Source of the DNA: Bacteroidales bacterium
GTDB lineage: Bacteria > Bacteroidota > Bacteroidia > Bacteroidales > M50B96
Length of the DNA: 64,000 nucleotides
Assembly: GCA_021740905.1 (NCBI GenBank)
Contig: JAIOYV010000012.1
Location: forward strand, 1-64,000
Direction: 5' to 3'
The notes below the pieces were generated by a model. That model was not told the DNA's origin and made no database searches. It saw nothing but the letters and a program-made list of their open reading frames with translations. The stretch's first letter is position 1, and each line of letters starts with the position of its first letter. Shown here piece after piece: positions 42,856 through 51,947 of the stretch. The position numbers and the translations under genes are program-made.

Positions 42856-43182
42856 ATATTTTTTCAGAACTCATCATTTGAGCAAATTTTCCTAAAACAA
42901 ATCGTAAATATCAGGGAACTTTAGGTGTATGAAAATTCTTGCTCTCTTTCTACCAAACTGTCAACTTGAGCCTTATCGAATATTTATTTGTTGAGTAGAG
43001 TTCCGTCAGGAACGGCAGTATGGTAGCAATAAAAAGGAGCAAGTTACCAAGCCTTGTAAGCGACCGTATGGTTTGATGGGTTTGACAAGATGCGGAAATT
43101 CATCTCGTTTGTAGTTTAATTCCCTACTCACCACAATTCCCTACTCACCATAATTACCCAATCACTTACTCACCCAACGCAC
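42856..43182. other. intergenic with repeats
   Basis: No gene. It contains a small gttcc-gtca-ggaac hairpin (43000-43013) in a context (agttccgtcaggaacgg) that resembles a dispersed repeat of Bacteroidota, the second copy of the 44-nt repeat (43077-43120), and a degenerate array of ctcaccacaattccctac-like words (43120-43182) running up to the stop of the next gene. Confidence 0.5.
43077..43120 (+). repeat. dispersed 44-nt intergenic repeat, copy 2
   Basis: Matches 388-431 at 34 of 44 positions without gaps. It is followed at once by the array at 43120-43182. Confidence 0.55.
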
Positions 43183-44427
43183 CTAATTCGGTGGATAATA
43201 AAGTGTATCCTGTACATTCATTTTAATTTGATATCCTTCGCCGGGCATCATATCCCCAATTGTGTTTAGCGAATACGCCAGCCAATAAACCTGTCCATTG
43301 GAGTTTTTCATCAAAACAGTATTGGTGCTGATTGAGGCGATCATTGTCGGGGCCCATCCCGGGCTTGTCCGGAGGTAGGCAATTATATTCCAACCTGCAG
43401 GGATGATAATACCGGTAAGCTCCGGGATTATTTGAGTACCTTCAATCAAAAGAGTATCACTTAGGATGGTTTTGATTTGATATCCATTGCCAATAGTCAG
43501 ATCTCCAATCATATTCAGGCCGAAAGCAGGCCAATATACCATACCTCCACCATTTTTTGCTATGATAATATTGGAAGAGAAATCCAACAGAACTACATTC
43601 AAATCAGGATCGGGGGGATCGATATAGGTTGAAAAAATACTCCACCCCGATGGAAGGATGATGGCCTGGACAAGGGAAAGATCTGTTGACAATTCAAGTA
43701 GTCCACTCATACCTCCAGACTGATAAATTTCCTGGCCTGTAATAGGTGGGCTTACAGGCATATAGCTTGCCTGGGCCAGAAATTCCACCCCATCGGAAGC
43801 ACGCCACAATTTCCAGATAAAAATATCGCCTGGCAAAAATCCATCTTTCACCGAAGTCAGCCCATCGTCCTCCCAAGCTATCACAATCGATGATATCCCG
43901 GTGTATTCTGTATATCCTGCACAACTATGGTTTCCCAATGTATCTTCCCAAAAAACCCCCACATAATCCCCACTCGCCAACGGTATGTTTTCAATGCTCA
44001 GCTGAGCAGTCGACTGCAATAATATAGTGTGGTTATTGCCGGTTATGGTGTACTGCCAATTGGGGTAGGTGCAATTGTGCTGGGTCACCTCCACAAGCAT
44101 CGGGCTTCCGATGGCCCCGGGGCTTACAATACTTATCGACCCTATGCGTAGCGGCCCATAATTCGCTTTGGCATGGACAAGGATAAAGCCATTGCCTGTA
44201 CCACTGTTGCCCCCAACTATCGAAAGCCAGGTAGTATCGGCTATGGCCACCGATGCGCTCCAGGATAAAACACCACTACCCTGGTTTGTAATAAAAATGG
44301 TATCTGTAGTTTCTTCACATCCCTTATCCAATTGCAATGGGCTAACCGACAAAATGGGCTGGGCACATATCATACCGGGGAAAAGAAAACCGGCAAGCAG
44401 GATAAATAAAAAAGCTCTTTTTTTCAT
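43183..44427 (-). CDS. secreted BACON-like protein with two C-terminal repeats
   Basis: 414 residues from the ATG at 44427; the frame extends 24 codons upstream but without a signal. Signal peptide 1-22, an N-terminal BACON-like domain (about 25-120, with VSWLSI-like WLSIVGG and a closing VEVTQH), a middle beta-rich region, and two repeats of about 75 residues beginning IILPSGWSIFSTYI and GIIIPAGWNIIAYL, each ending GYQIK...DTL. No T9SS sorting domain is seen: the frame stops just after YYPPN, at the edge of a low-complexity array, so the C terminus may have been lost. Confidence 0.75.
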   Translation of the reverse strand: MKKRAFLFILLAGFLFPGMICAQPILSVSPLQLDKGCEETTDTIFITNQGSGVLSWSASVAIADTTWLSIVGGNSGTGNGFILVHAKANYGPLRIGSISIVSPGAIGSPMLVEVTQHNCTYPNWQYTITGNNHTILLQSTAQLSIENIPLASGDYVGVFWEDTLGNHSCAGYTEYTGISSIVIAWEDDGLTSVKDGFLPGDIFIWKLWRASDGVEFLAQASYMPVSPPITGQEIYQSGGMSGLLELSTDLSLVQAIILPSGWSIFSTYIDPPDPDLNVVLLDFSSNIIIAKNGGGMVYWPAFGLNMIGDLTIGNGYQIKTILSDTLLIEGTQIIPELTGIIIPAGWNIIAYLRTSPGWAPTMIASISTNTVLMKNSNGQVYWLAYSLNTIGDMMPGEGYQIKMNVQDTLYYPPN

Positions 44428-44777
44428 CGTATTCGTTTTTAGGTTAATAATTAATCTTACAACAGGCATCACACAGATTGGTTTCGGGCCTTGTCCCAAA
44501 ATCTAGGGCATAGTCGTCCAAAATCCAGTCCTTCTAAGGATTGTCTTCCTTTTTCACTAAACTTTTCTGGTGTACTGAGGTGTTGGAGTATTGTAGCGCA
44601 GTTGGCAAACCACCTCCCAATACTCCAACACTCCATCACTCCAATAGCATACTTATCTCACAAACCCACAGAATTATCATGCTCCGTGGAATTTGTCATA
44701 CAACCCAGCCAAAATGTAATACTCCTTTCTGAAATCTTGTACAATGTTACGGAAAATATAGAAATGGAGAAATGTGA
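44428..44777. other. intergenic with inverted repeat
   Basis: No gene. An exact 13-bp inverted repeat (44581-44593 with 44618-44630, tgttggagtattg) is followed by an array of actccaacactccatcactcc-type words. Similar words occur at 49045-49075. Confidence 0.45.
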
Positions 44778-45304
44778 TTTCATAAAATTCAGGGAGAAAT
44801 TATAGGTTGCAGCCTTAGACCATTATTTTTCCAAACGGACGGTAAAATAATAATGGGTGGATTTTTCTACATACAAGTTTGCGATAAGTTATTAGGTGTT
44901 GTTCGTCTTCATCCTGATAGAAGCTTAGATACTACCTTTAATAATTTCAATAACGTACAAACGAAATTGGCCTCCTGCAAACCATCACCGCCTGGGAACT
45001 TGAATACTATGTGAATACATGTTGTCCTACACCTGATAATAAATATTTGTTTGGTGGGGTATTTAGGTATTGCCAGGGCAAGTACCGTGGCCATATTGTG
45101 TTAACAGATTACAATGGTTTTTTGGACACAACTATGTTCACCGGATCAAGGATCGATTCGGCTCTGGGGTATCCTGGTGATTATAAATATGGAATAGCCA
45201 CCATTATTCCTGCCCAAAACGAAAAGTATTATGTTGCAGAGAGGTTTTCCGGTTTCAATGGTCAATTGGTAGAGCCGATTATCTGGGTAAACCTGACAGC
45301 GTAG
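44778..45304 (+). pseudogene. frameshifted remnant of a delta-60 repeat protein
   Basis: Two frames together read as delta-60 (beta-propeller-like) repeats. One frame (44778 to about 45010) gives TDGKIIMGGFFY, VVRLHPDRSLDTTFN, the usual repeat ending. The next frame, open from about 44945 to the stop at 45304, gives WELEYYVNTCCPTPDNKYLFGGVFRY and FLDTTMF. A single indel around 44943-44960 would join them. No start, signal peptide or T9SS domain remains. It is best read as a decaying fragment of a larger secreted protein. Confidence 0.6.
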
Positions 45305-45404
45305 GAAGTACCTGTCAGCGTTTACGACAGGGTGACCTAAACTTCGACGCTGTCATGTCCTTCGGACGATGACAGGTCGAAGGACAATGACAGGTCGGAG
45401 GCGT
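45305..45404. repeat. repeat-rich hairpin region (gacaggtcgaaggac)
   Basis: Two direct copies of a gatgacaggtcgaagga-like unit (near 45368 and 45386) and an inverted match (45351-45364 with 45378-45392, one bulged base). It follows the peptidase stop on the minus strand and could act as its transcript end, but there is no T-tract. Confidence 0.4.
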
Positions 45405-46610
45405 TTATTTCAACCCTAATTTCTTCTTTATCGTTTTTGGGATGGCATCTTTGTGCACCATTATGCTCATGGTTTTGTACTGAACAAAAGGGACAGAGGC
45501 GTAAAAATAGCCATCGTACAAATTGCTTTCGGCCCACGAGTTCTTCACATAATAATAAGGGTTGCCATTTTGGTCTTTGGCGGTACCTATTATGTGCATG
45601 CCGTGGTCGTCGGTGGTTTCGTAATTGTCGAAGGCTTGTTGGCGCAATTCCTGGGTAATGGCTTTTTCTTTGCCGGGCTTGTCGAGTTTGTACAATTGGG
45701 CTTGCTTATCTTTTTCACTCATCTCCTGCCACTTCAGCATTTCAGAATCGCTCATTTCTTCGGTGTTGGCCTCGGGCACAACAGCAATTCCCTTCCGGTA
45801 GGCAAAACCCTTTTCGCTCACATCGCTGGCCCAGCCCACAGTATATCCTTGGTCGATGGAGTTATCGATAATTTGCATCATCTCGTCGAGGGGCACATTG
45901 TAAACCTGTCCCCAGGCCCAGTTGTCGGGCACTTCGATAATGAATTGTTCGTAGAAGAGATGGTGTGTATAAGACGAAATTTCCACATAATCGTTCATAT
46001 CGAGACCCAGTTCTTTGGCAAACGATTGGGGTGTATATTCTTTTCCTTTATAGGAAAATTTTTCGGGGTAATCGCCCAGGTAAGCATCGAGGATATTGTC
46101 GAAAGCCTTGTGCCAAATTGGGGTCAGCTTTTTATTTTTATTCTCAATCACACCTTTTATGAAGTCGTCGAGAACGGCATCCATTTCGCCGTGGATGTGG
46201 TTGTCCTCGCCAATTTCAAGTCCTTTGTAGGCTTCGTTGGGCACAATGCCAAATTGGTCCCAAACCAGCGTCACATCGTGAAATGCACCACCGCCACCAA
46301 AATTTAAACTACCGTGCATGCGCACAGCCCTTTTTGCTTTTACCGAATAGGCCTGGCGTACCACAAACATTTCCGACAAGTCGAATTCGCCTTTGTTTGT
46401 CCTAAGCAATTCCGATTCGAGAAACGAAAGTCCTGAAAAACTCCAGCAAGTGCCCGAACGGTACTGATCCTTCACAGGAGTGGCAGGCAATTGTTTGGTT
46501 ATTTCAAATTGGTAGCCTTCTTCTTTAGGGGCTTCCTTTTTATCATCCTGGGCAAACAGCCCCGCCGACAATAAAATGCTTAACAGCGATAATACAATTT
46601 TAAATTTCAT
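45405..46610 (-). CDS. C1B-family cysteine aminopeptidase (bleomycin hydrolase-like)
   Basis: 401 residues from the ATG at 46610; a TTG three codons earlier is less likely. Signal peptide about 1-20, so the enzyme is exported, unlike cytoplasmic PepC. The papain-type catalytic residues are Q49 (KDQYRSG), C55 (TCWSFS), H336 (DDHGMH) and N357 (VKNSW). It would cleave peptides from the N terminus in the periplasm. The promoter is upstream (46650-46679). It is the second exported peptidase in the window, with the S46 enzyme, fitting a peptide-using lifestyle (inference). Confidence 0.92.
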   Translation of the reverse strand: MKFKIVLSLLSILLSAGLFAQDDKKEAPKEEGYQFEITKQLPATPVKDQYRSGTCWSFSGLSFLESELLRTNKGEFDLSEMFVVRQAYSVKAKRAVRMHGSLNFGGGGAFHDVTLVWDQFGIVPNEAYKGLEIGEDNHIHGEMDAVLDDFIKGVIENKNKKLTPIWHKAFDNILDAYLGDYPEKFSYKGKEYTPQSFAKELGLDMNDYVEISSYTHHLFYEQFIIEVPDNWAWGQVYNVPLDEMMQIIDNSIDQGYTVGWASDVSEKGFAYRKGIAVVPEANTEEMSDSEMLKWQEMSEKDKQAQLYKLDKPGKEKAITQELRQQAFDNYETTDDHGMHIIGTAKDQNGNPYYYVKNSWAESNLYDGYFYASVPFVQYKTMSIMVHKDAIPKTIKKKLGLK

Positions 46611-46649
46611 TTTTTTCAATATTGATAATTAAAAATAGATTCCTATCGA

Positions 46650-46679
46650 CAAAATTAGTAATTTAGGGGGGATTGCAAA
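46650..46679 (-). promoter_or_regulatory. promoter of the C1B peptidase gene
   Basis: On the minus strand TTTG (46676-46679), 18 nt, then TAATTTTG (46650-46657), both matching the Bacteroidota boxes. The -7 box is 39 nt before the ATG at 46610. Confidence 0.55.
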
Positions 46680-46849
46680 TGGCCGGGGTAGGTTGACTTC
46701 GAAATTCCAGTCAATTCTTTTCTCAAGCCAACTATTTCAAACCTGGAAAATTCCATTTTCCGTGTTGAATATATCCGTATTATTTCTATATTGTGTGATT
46801 CAATAAACAGCGCTTTCTTTCGTTTGTTGCAAAGTAAAAAGCAAAAGGG

Positions 46850-48907
46850 ATGAACCAATATCAATACACAAATAAAGAGATTAGTTGGCTGGCTTTCAAT
46901 GCACGAGTATTGCAAGAGGCGGCCAATCCAAAAGTCCCGTTGGTAGAACGCATGAAGTTCCTCGGGATTTATTCAAATAACCTCGACGAATTTTTCCGGG
47001 TAAGGGTAGCAACCCTTAAGCGATTTGCCCAGTTGGGGAAAAGCCTGATTAGCATTCTTGAGGATGAGCCTGAAGTAATCCTGAAGCAAATTGGCGAAAC
47101 AGTGGTCGAGCATCAGCAGAAGTTTGCCGAAATATACAGTCAGCTTGTGAAGGATTTTGCAAAGGAAAAGGTATTTATCATAAACGAAAAAAAACTGAAG
47201 CCCTACCACCGCGATTTTGTGCACAATTACTTTGCACAGAAAGTACGGCCAAAATTGTTCCCGGTGATAATCAGCAAAGACACGAATATGAATTTGTTGA
47301 AAGACGATGCGATCTATCTGGCCGTTGATATGCACCATATCGACGATCCTGCTAAGGAAAAATCTGCCATCGTGAAAATACCCACCGGCGAATTGCCACG
47401 CTTTTTGCAGCTTCCCTCGCAAAACCACGAAGAATTTATTATCCTATTGGATGATATAATCCGTTTTGGCCTGCCCGAGATTTTCGAAATCCTGGATTAC
47501 AAGGTCCGGGGCGCATACACCATTAAGCTAACTCGTGATGCCGAACTCGACATCGACGATGATTTGGGCCAGAGCTATGTGGAAAAGGTTACTAAAAGCC
47601 TTGCCCGGCGCAAATCGGGGGTCCCGGTTAGGTTTGTGTACGACAGGCAAATGCCCGTAGAATTGCTTAAAACAGTGACTAAACTTTTGAATTTCACTAA
47701 AAACGACAAGCCTATTGCAGGTGGCCGCTACCACAACTTCAAGGATTTTATGAGTTTTCCGAATGTAGGCAAAAACCACCTTGAATTCGAAACATGGCCA
47801 GCCATCCGGCATAAAGACCTGCCCGAACACAAAAGCATAATTTCGTTGATCGCCCAAAAAGATATTTTACTCCATTTTCCCTATCAACCTTTTAGCCATG
47901 TAATTGATCTGTTGCGAGAAGCCGCCCTCGACCCCCGGGTTGTAAGCGTGAAAGTGACCATCTATCGGGTGGCTTTCAATTCGAGTGTCATGAATGCCTT
48001 GATCAACGCCTCGCGCAACGGAAAACAAGTATTGGCTATCCTCGAACTTCAGGCAAGGTTCAACGAAGAATCGAACATTTATTGGTCGAAAGAACTGGCC
48101 GATGCCGGGGTGCAGGTAATTTACGGTGTCCCAGGGCTGAAAGTACACTCCAAAACCATCCTGATCACAAGAAAGGAAGATAAGAAGATCGTGCGCTACT
48201 CAGCCATTGGGACAGGAAATTTCAATGAAGACACGGCACGTGTTTTTAGCGATGTGCTACTTCTAACCAGCCGTCAGGACCTGGGGCTGGAAGTAGAAAA
48301 AATATTCGATTTCTTTTCGAGAAATTACCGGATACCCCGGTTCCAGCATTTGATTGTTTCGCCTTTTAATAGCCGAGCCCGCCTGGTACGTATGATAAAC
48401 CAGGAAATGAAAGCAGCCAAAAATGGTAAAAAAGCAGCTTTAATATTTAAGCTCAACAACCTGGTCGATCACCGGATCATCAACAAGATTTACGAAGCCC
48501 ATAAAGCCGGCGTGGAAATAAAACTAATTGTCCGGGCCATGTTTTCCTTGATCCCGGAAGTGAAATCACAAAAAATAAAACTGGATTGCATCGGGACCAT
48601 CGACCGCTACCTGGAACATGCACGCTTTTACTACTTTTACAGTGGGGGCAAAGAAAATCTGTTTATTTCCTCGGCCGATTTAATGAACCGGAACCTCGAC
48701 CGACGAGTAGAGATCACCTGCCCGATCTTCGACCCCGAAATCAAAAAGCAATTGATCCAGGTAATAAACCTCGAATGGCAGGATAACACCCAGGCCAGGG
48801 TGCTCGATAATGAACTAATGAACCTATACCGAAAAACGGATTCAGAAAACAAGGTACATGCCCAGAAGGAAATTTATGAGTTTATCCGGACCCTTCACGA
48901 AGGGTGA
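46850..48907 (+). CDS. ppk1: polyphosphate kinase 1
   Basis: 685 residues, full length. It makes long-chain polyphosphate from ATP at the inner face of the membrane. Visible PPK1 features are the N-terminal NKEISWLAFNARVLQEA helix, SNNLDEFFRVRVA, the phosphohistidine region VPGLKVHSKTI (H433, matching His435 of E. coli), the AIGTGNFNEDTARVFSD motif and NRNLDRRVEI near the C terminus. It stands alone: no ppx (exopolyphosphatase) is next to it, and the next gene is pabA/trpG after 302 bp. Confidence 0.95.
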   Translation: MNQYQYTNKEISWLAFNARVLQEAANPKVPLVERMKFLGIYSNNLDEFFRVRVATLKRFAQLGKSLISILEDEPEVILKQIGETVVEHQQKFAEIYSQLVKDFAKEKVFIINEKKLKPYHRDFVHNYFAQKVRPKLFPVIISKDTNMNLLKDDAIYLAVDMHHIDDPAKEKSAIVKIPTGELPRFLQLPSQNHEEFIILLDDIIRFGLPEIFEILDYKVRGAYTIKLTRDAELDIDDDLGQSYVEKVTKSLARRKSGVPVRFVYDRQMPVELLKTVTKLLNFTKNDKPIAGGRYHNFKDFMSFPNVGKNHLEFETWPAIRHKDLPEHKSIISLIAQKDILLHFPYQPFSHVIDLLREAALDPRVVSVKVTIYRVAFNSSVMNALINASRNGKQVLAILELQARFNEESNIYWSKELADAGVQVIYGVPGLKVHSKTILITRKEDKKIVRYSAIGTGNFNEDTARVFSDVLLLTSRQDLGLEVEKIFDFFSRNYRIPRFQHLIVSPFNSRARLVRMINQEMKAAKNGKKAALIFKLNNLVDHRIINKIYEAHKAGVEIKLIVRAMFSLIPEVKSQKIKLDCIGTIDRYLEHARFYYFYSGGKENLFISSADLMNRNLDRRVEITCPIFDPEIKKQLIQVINLEWQDNTQARVLDNELMNLYRKTDSENKVHAQKEIYEFIRTLHEG

Positions 48908-49209
48908 TTGCACTTTGGCTTCGCCGTCATTCGCTTCGCGTAATTGGTTGTTGTTGGCCTCATGTCATAGATTGTAAATCCTGGGGAAACTTTCAATAAC
49001 CACATAATGACAATTGTATGACAATTGAATGACAACCAAACCGCACCCCATCACTCCACTACTCCAATTCCCACTCATGTTCTTCTGCGATGGCTTTGGT
49101 AAAATTGGATGGATTTTGTAGGACACCCCATGTTCCTAAGATTTGACTTTTGTGTAAGTTTGTCAGGTCAATCTGTTTTTTTTTGAAGAATGACACAAAC
49201 GACTGAAAA
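48908..49209. other. intergenic, no gene seen
   Basis: 302 bp with no gene. Contains a short cttcgccgtcattcgcttcgcg-like inverted stretch, ccccatcactccactactcc words (49045-49075) and a TAAGTTTG box (49155-49162) 47 nt before the pabA/trpG ATG, the only promoter candidate. Confidence 0.45.
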
Positions 49210-49794
49210 ATGGGCAAACTGTTGGTTATCGACAATTACGATTCATTTACCTACAACCTGGTGCATTACATCGAAGAAGCACTTGGATGTGAGGTTGAGG
49301 TGCTACGAAACGATGAAATCGACCTTGAAGAAATTGCCAAGTACGACTGTTTTGTATTATCGCCCGGCCCAGGTCTGCCCGATGAAGCTGGGATTCTAAA
49401 AATCCTTATCCAACGTTTTTATGCTGAAAAAAAAATACTGGGTGTTTGCCTGGGGATGCAGGCCATTGCAGAATGTTTTGGCGGGAGCTTACAAAATCTC
49501 GACCGGGTATATCATGGAGTGGCCACCCCAATAACCATTTTAGCTGATGACAAAGCCCTGTTTGGCGGATTGCCCACTACGTTTAATGTTGGCAGGTACC
49601 ATTCCTGGGTGATCGATAAAAAAGGATTTCCTGCTGAATTAGAAATTACTTCGGAAGATGAAAACGGTTTGATCATGTCCATTCGCCATAAAAGCCTTCC
49701 TATCCACGCCGTTCAATTCCACCCCGAGTCCATCCTTACCGAGCATGGAAAAAAGATGATCTTTAATTTTTTATCTGAAAACGGGCTTCTTTGA
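49210..49794 (+). CDS. pabA: glutamine amidotransferase of anthranilate/aminodeoxychorismate synthase
   Basis: 194 residues, a class I glutamine amidotransferase that feeds ammonia to a chorismate-using synthase (TrpE or PabB). The oxyanion/nucleophile motif GVCLGMQ gives C80; the triad is completed by H171 and E173 in QFHPES. The substrate gate LSPGPGLPDEAG is intact. TrpG and PabA cannot be told apart from one sequence, and in Bacteroidota one enzyme often serves both. No trpE or pabB is adjacent. Start ATG 49210 is preceded by ttgaagaat. Confidence 0.93.
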   Translation: MGKLLVIDNYDSFTYNLVHYIEEALGCEVEVLRNDEIDLEEIAKYDCFVLSPGPGLPDEAGILKILIQRFYAEKKILGVCLGMQAIAECFGGSLQNLDRVYHGVATPITILADDKALFGGLPTTFNVGRYHSWVIDKKGFPAELEITSEDENGLIMSIRHKSLPIHAVQFHPESILTEHGKKMIFNFLSENGLL

Positions 49795-50253
49795 GTAGGC
49801 TGTCTACAGTCTACAGTCCACAGTCTTCAGTCTTCAGTCTCCAGTTTCGCAGTCGACATTATGCATAGACAGCAGCCAATTAGTATCACAAAGCGGATTC
49901 GGATCAATATTTTCACAACATTATCAATCTCTTAATTTCAGAACTCCTGATCTATCGTAATTTGCGATGTTGCATATAAGACATTTATTTTTTTTGATCG
50001 AAATACTAAAAACAATGAGAGCACGACAAATTTCTCATTTCAAATATCAGATAATTCATTTTTAATCGAATTGATCGAATTTCACCTGCCAAAGGCATGA
50101 AAAAAATCGTTTAATTCGTTTAATTCGATGATGAAATTTTGTGAGGGATATTTGTTGTTTACTCAAAACAACCCCACCGTAATCTATTTTACTAGGTATT
50201 GAGAATCGGAAATTGAATATTACTTTTGAAGTTATAAGTTTGGAATAAAGAAG
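49795..50253. other. intergenic with degenerate array
   Basis: 459 bp, no gene. An array of ctacagtccacagtcttcag-like words (49800-49845) follows the pabA/trpG stop. A T-rich poly-att stretch (50000-50140) has no hairpin of note. Two TAnnTTTG matches (50221-50228 TACTTTTG and 50235-50242 TAAGTTTG) lie 12-33 bp before aroB and are the promoter candidates. Confidence 0.5.
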
Positions 50254-51285
50254 ATGAAGGAATTAATCATAGAAGGGAGAAATAGCCAGTCGCGGATTCT
50301 GGTTGGCGAAAAGGTTGCAAACCTTGGAAACTATTTACCAGCTGGAAAGGTAGTGGCCATCACCGACGAAAATGTGATAGCCCTTTATCCATCGCTTTTT
50401 AATGGTTTCGAAACCATTATTATTCAGCCCGGCGAAGACCATAAAAATGGATTGACGGTTGAATCCATTTACAACGACCTGCTCATTCTGGAAGCAGACC
50501 GTTCCACCTTTGTCGTGGGATTTGGCGGTGGTTTGGTTTGCGACATTGCAGGCTATGTGGCGTCTACCTACATGCGCGGGCTTCGGTTTGGGTTTGTTTC
50601 AAGCACCTTGCTTTCGCAGGTCGATGCCAGCGTGGGTGGTAAAAACGGGGTCAATTTTCAGGGATTCAAAAATATGATCGGTACTTTTAATCAACCTGAA
50701 TTTGTACTTTGCGACCCTGCACTTTTAAATACTTTGCCTGAAAAAGAGGTAAGGTCAGGCTTTGGCGAAATCATCAAACATAGCTTGATTGCTGATTCCG
50801 GGATGTTAAGTTTTCTCGAAAAAAACAGGGAGAAGGCTTTATCTTTACATCCAGAGGTCATCGAATATCTTGTTTTCAAATCGGTAGAAATAAAATCGGC
50901 GATAGTAAACCTGGATGAGACAGAAAAGGGCGAGCGCCGGAAACTTAATTTCGGACATACCCTGGGCCATGCCATCGAAAGTTTGACGGGCCAGACACAT
51001 GGCGAGTCTGTGGCTATTGGGATGGTGCTTGCGGCCAGGATTTCAAATTTATATGGGTTGATATCAAGCGAAGAAGTTCGCCGGGCTGAAAGTTTAATTG
51101 AAAGTTTTGACCTGCCAACTACAACCAAGCTTGGATTTGATGCTGTTTTCAATCAACTTACAAAGGACAAGAAACGCGACAACAATAATATCCATTTTGT
51201 GATGTTAGAAAATTTGGGCAATGCCTCGGTTCGGTCCATCAATCTAAAAGAATTAAGAACTGTACTTGAAAAAATTTGGAAGTAA
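50254..51285 (+). CDS. aroB: 3-dehydroquinate synthase
   Basis: 343 residues. It converts DAHP to 3-dehydroquinate, the second shikimate step, using NAD and a divalent metal. NAD-binding glycine loop GGG at 91-93 in VGFGGGLVCDIAG, the conserved D97 and K130 (GGKNGVNF), GEIIKHSLIAD, and the metal-binding HTLGHAIESLTG and HGESVAIGM motifs are all present. First gene of an aroB-aroD-aroA operon; its TAA overlaps the next ATG by one base. Confidence 0.95.
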   Translation: MKELIIEGRNSQSRILVGEKVANLGNYLPAGKVVAITDENVIALYPSLFNGFETIIIQPGEDHKNGLTVESIYNDLLILEADRSTFVVGFGGGLVCDIAGYVASTYMRGLRFGFVSSTLLSQVDASVGGKNGVNFQGFKNMIGTFNQPEFVLCDPALLNTLPEKEVRSGFGEIIKHSLIADSGMLSFLEKNREKALSLHPEVIEYLVFKSVEIKSAIVNLDETEKGERRKLNFGHTLGHAIESLTGQTHGESVAIGMVLAARISNLYGLISSEEVRRAESLIESFDLPTTTKLGFDAVFNQLTKDKKRDNNNIHFVMLENLGNASVRSINLKELRTVLEKIWK

Positions 51286-51947
51286 TGTACAAGGTCGACA
51301 ACAGGATATGTGTGAGTCTGGGGAACATTTCTTTTCAAGAATGTTTGGTTGCTGTGAAAAAATACCCACTCTGCGAGGTACGCCTCGATTTGTCCGATTT
51401 TTCATTGGCCGAAATTGATGTCATTTTCAAATCTGGAAATAAACTCGTTGCCACTTCCCGGCCCGGGAAACATAGCCATGAAAAACGGAAAGAGATGTTG
51501 TTGGCAGCAGTTCGCTTGGGAGCGTCCTACGTCGATATCGAATTTCAATCACCCTATCAATTTCAGCAAGACATTATTGTTGAAGCCCAAAAGAAGCACT
51601 GCCAAACCATTATTTCCTATCACAACTTCGAGTACACCCCGGCCAAAAATTACCTGGAGCAAATTGCCCAATCGTGTTTTGATCGTGGAGCCGACATTGC
51701 AAAAGTTGTCTGCCTTGTAAAAGAGGAAAATGATCTTTCAAAATTGTATAAACTGTATGGTTGTTTCAACAAGCTTATTGCTTTCGGCATGGGCGATATG
51801 GGAAAAGAAAGTCGGATTAAATCATTGGAATTGGGAGCAGAATTTTCGTATGCAGCACTTGCACCCAACAAAGAAACTGCACCCGGACAAATGTGTTTTG
51901 ATGAAATGAAATCAAAGATCTTAGAATATTTTAATCCAAGCAAATAA
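51285..51947 (+). CDS. aroD: type I 3-dehydroquinate dehydratase
   Basis: 220 residues from the ATG at 51285, which shares one base with the aroB stop (TAATG). Type I enzymes form a Schiff base with a lysine: K140 in ADIAKVVCLV fits, with H113 in ISYHNFEYT as the general acid/base and E31/R33 in CEVRLDL. Length is slightly short for the family (most are 220-255), but no motif is missing. It removes water from 3-dehydroquinate. In many bacteria this step uses type II (aroQ), so a type I enzyme in an aro operon is worth noting. Confidence 0.92.
   Translation: MYKVDNRICVSLGNISFQECLVAVKKYPLCEVRLDLSDFSLAEIDVIFKSGNKLVATSRPGKHSHEKRKEMLLAAVRLGASYVDIEFQSPYQFQQDIIVEAQKKHCQTIISYHNFEYTPAKNYLEQIAQSCFDRGADIAKVVCLVKEENDLSKLYKLYGCFNKLIAFGMGDMGKESRIKSLELGAEFSYAALAPNKETAPGQMCFDEMKSKILEYFNPSK

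Noticed and set aside
43000..43013. gttcc/ggaac hairpin as a terminator
   Set aside because: The stem is 5 bp without a T-tract, and a much better terminator ends the preceding gene at 42824-42855.
45453..46307. A 284-codon open frame on the plus strand
   Set aside because: It is antisense to the C1B peptidase gene, which has all catalytic residues; the frame is a by-product of its codon use.
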